6,255 nucleotides of DNA, taken from CAZIVO01 sp964542765 (GTDB taxonomy: Bacteria > Planctomycetota > UBA1135 > UBA2386). Shown piece by piece: positions 5,464 to 6,255 of the stretch. Positions within the stretch are counted from its first letter, which is position 1, and each line of letters begins with the position of its first letter. The stretch is from the NCBI GenBank assembly GCA_964542765.1, contig CAZIVO010000155.1, positions 1 to 6,255 of the forward strand. Reading direction: 5' to 3'. The notes beneath the pieces were generated by a model. That model saw only the letters and a list, made by a program, of their open reading frames with translations, did not search any database and was not told the origin of the DNA. The translations under genes were made by a program, and so were the position numbers.

Positions 5464-6255
5464 ATGAAACAACCCTCCAACAAGATCCTGATTCTCTGCG
5501 CCTTTTGCCTGTTCGCCGGTACTGCGACACTGGGAGCGCAAAAGCCCAAGGTGGCGGGTTCCAAGAAGCCAAAACCGATCGGCTACAGCGATACGCCTTT
5601 TTTGCCGGACTCGAAGTGGCGCGTCCACGATGCAGATCGTCCACGTCCGAAGGTGGTTGCTCCGGGCACGTCGAGCACGCCAGCGAGCCCTGGACGTCCT
5701 CCGTCGGATGCCATCGTGCTGTTCGCAGGCAAGGACCTGTCGCAGTGGACGGACAAGGGCGGTGAGGGTGATGCCGGCTGGAAGGTTGAAAATGGTTACG
5801 CGGAGGTCAATCGGACCGGCGCCATCAGGACCAAGAAGGAGTTCGGTGACTGTCAGCTCCATGTCGAGTGGGCATCGCCGGCCGTACCCAAGGGAAACTC
5901 GCAGGGGCGTGGCAACAGCGGCGTCATCTTGATGGGGAAGTACGAGGTGCAGGTTCTCGATTCCTATGACAATGTGAGCTATGCCGATGGTCAGGCCGCA
6001 TCCCTCTATGGTCAGAAGCCTCCTGCCGTCAATGTGTGTCGAAAGCCCGGTGAGTGGCAGTCGTATGACATCATCTTCACCGCGCCCCGTTTTGTGGACG
6101 GCAAGCTGGTCTCGTCGGCTTACTTCACGGTGATTCACAACGGGGTGCTCGTGCACAATCACGTTGAGTTGCTCGGGCCCACCCGGCACAAGAAGGTATC
6201 CAGCTACGAACCTCATGCTCCCAAGGGGGCGCTGACCCTGCAAGACCACGGTAAT
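5464..6255 (+). CDS. Secreted DUF1080 (3-keto-disaccharide hydrolase) family protein, 3' end outside window
   Basis: The first 264 residues of an exported protein whose frame is still open at the window end. Seen: an N-terminal signal peptide (charged K2 and K7, hydrophobic 8-20, probable cleavage after A25 in TLGAQ); a segment at 40-68 with GYSDTPFLPDSKWRVHD and RPKVVAPG, which precedes the catalytic fold in many planctomycete homologues; then the DUF1080 domain from about 85, with LFAGKDLSQW (86-95), GRGNSGVILMGKYEVQVLDS (148-167), WQSYDIIFTAPRF (198-210) and LQDHGN (259-264). Members have a concanavalin-like beta-sandwich, and characterised ones cleave 3-keto-glycosides. The family usually ends roughly 20 residues after LQDHGN, so little is missing. 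ATG 5464 was chosen because it opens the signal peptide; GTG 5461 and GTG 5455 are also in frame after a TAG at 5449-5451. No Shine-Dalgarno sequence is visible. Substrate cannot be told from sequence. Confidence 0.93.
   Translation, partial: MKQPSNKILILCAFCLFAGTATLGAQKPKVAGSKKPKPIGYSDTPFLPDSKWRVHDADRPRPKVVAPGTSSTPASPGRPPSDAIVLFAGKDLSQWTDKGGEGDAGWKVENGYAEVNRTGAIRTKKEFGDCQLHVEWASPAVPKGNSQGRGNSGVILMGKYEVQVLDSYDNVSYADGQAASLYGQKPPAVNVCRKPGEWQSYDIIFTAPRFVDGKLVSSAYFTVIHNGVLVHNHVELLGPTRHKKVSSYEPHAPKGALTLQDHGN

Noticed and set aside
5076..5765. 229-codon open frame on the plus strand across the intergenic region
   Set aside because: Rich in Gly, Arg, Pro and Ser as expected of GC-rich noncoding DNA, and it runs out of frame through the start of the DUF1080 gene.
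5266..6249. 327-codon open frame on the minus strand
   Set aside because: It lies antisense to the DUF1080 gene, whose frame has a signal peptide and clear family motifs; the antisense translation shows no recognisable domain.

Overview
The window (about 60% GC by eye, dense coding, few Shine-Dalgarno sites) looks like a piece of a bacterial chromosome from the Planctomycetes/Verrucomicrobia side of the tree. The main clue is the last gene, a secreted DUF1080 (3-keto-disaccharide hydrolase) protein with the N-terminal signature common in planctomycetes. The azurin-type lipoprotein and the VLRF1-type release-factor homologue are compatible with this. The assignment is an inference from gene content only. 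No tRNA, rRNA, CRISPR array, transposase or integrase was recognised.

Layout from left to right: bases 1-70 hold no supported gene. 71-1582 (+) is a long lysine-2,3-aminomutase-like (KamA-family) radical SAM protein. 1646-2149 (-) is an azurin/plastocyanin-type blue-copper lipoprotein that converges on it. After a 137-bp divergent intergenic region, 2287-2967 (+) is a small protein matching the VLRF1 domain, the bacterial relative of the eukaryotic Vms1/ANKZF1 peptidyl-tRNA hydrolase. Its stop codon overlaps, in a shared CTAG, the stop of a convergent gene at 2964-5054 (-), a radical SAM enzyme with an N-terminal twitch/SPASM-like cysteine domain and a C-terminal TPR array. A 409-bp GC-rich, hairpin-rich region (5055-5463) separates that gene from the divergent DUF1080 gene (5464 to the window edge, incomplete at the 3' end).

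The genes alternate in strand (+, -, +, -, +), so no operon is visible and each looks like its own transcription unit; the five products are not an obvious pathway. The most interesting items are the bacterial VLRF1 homologue (possible ribosome rescue), the twitch-radical SAM-TPR fusion, and the KamA-like enzyme. The KamA-like protein appears to keep the [4Fe-4S], carboxylate and PLP-lysine positions of lysine 2,3-aminomutase but not one of the two aspartates that bind the lysine side chain.
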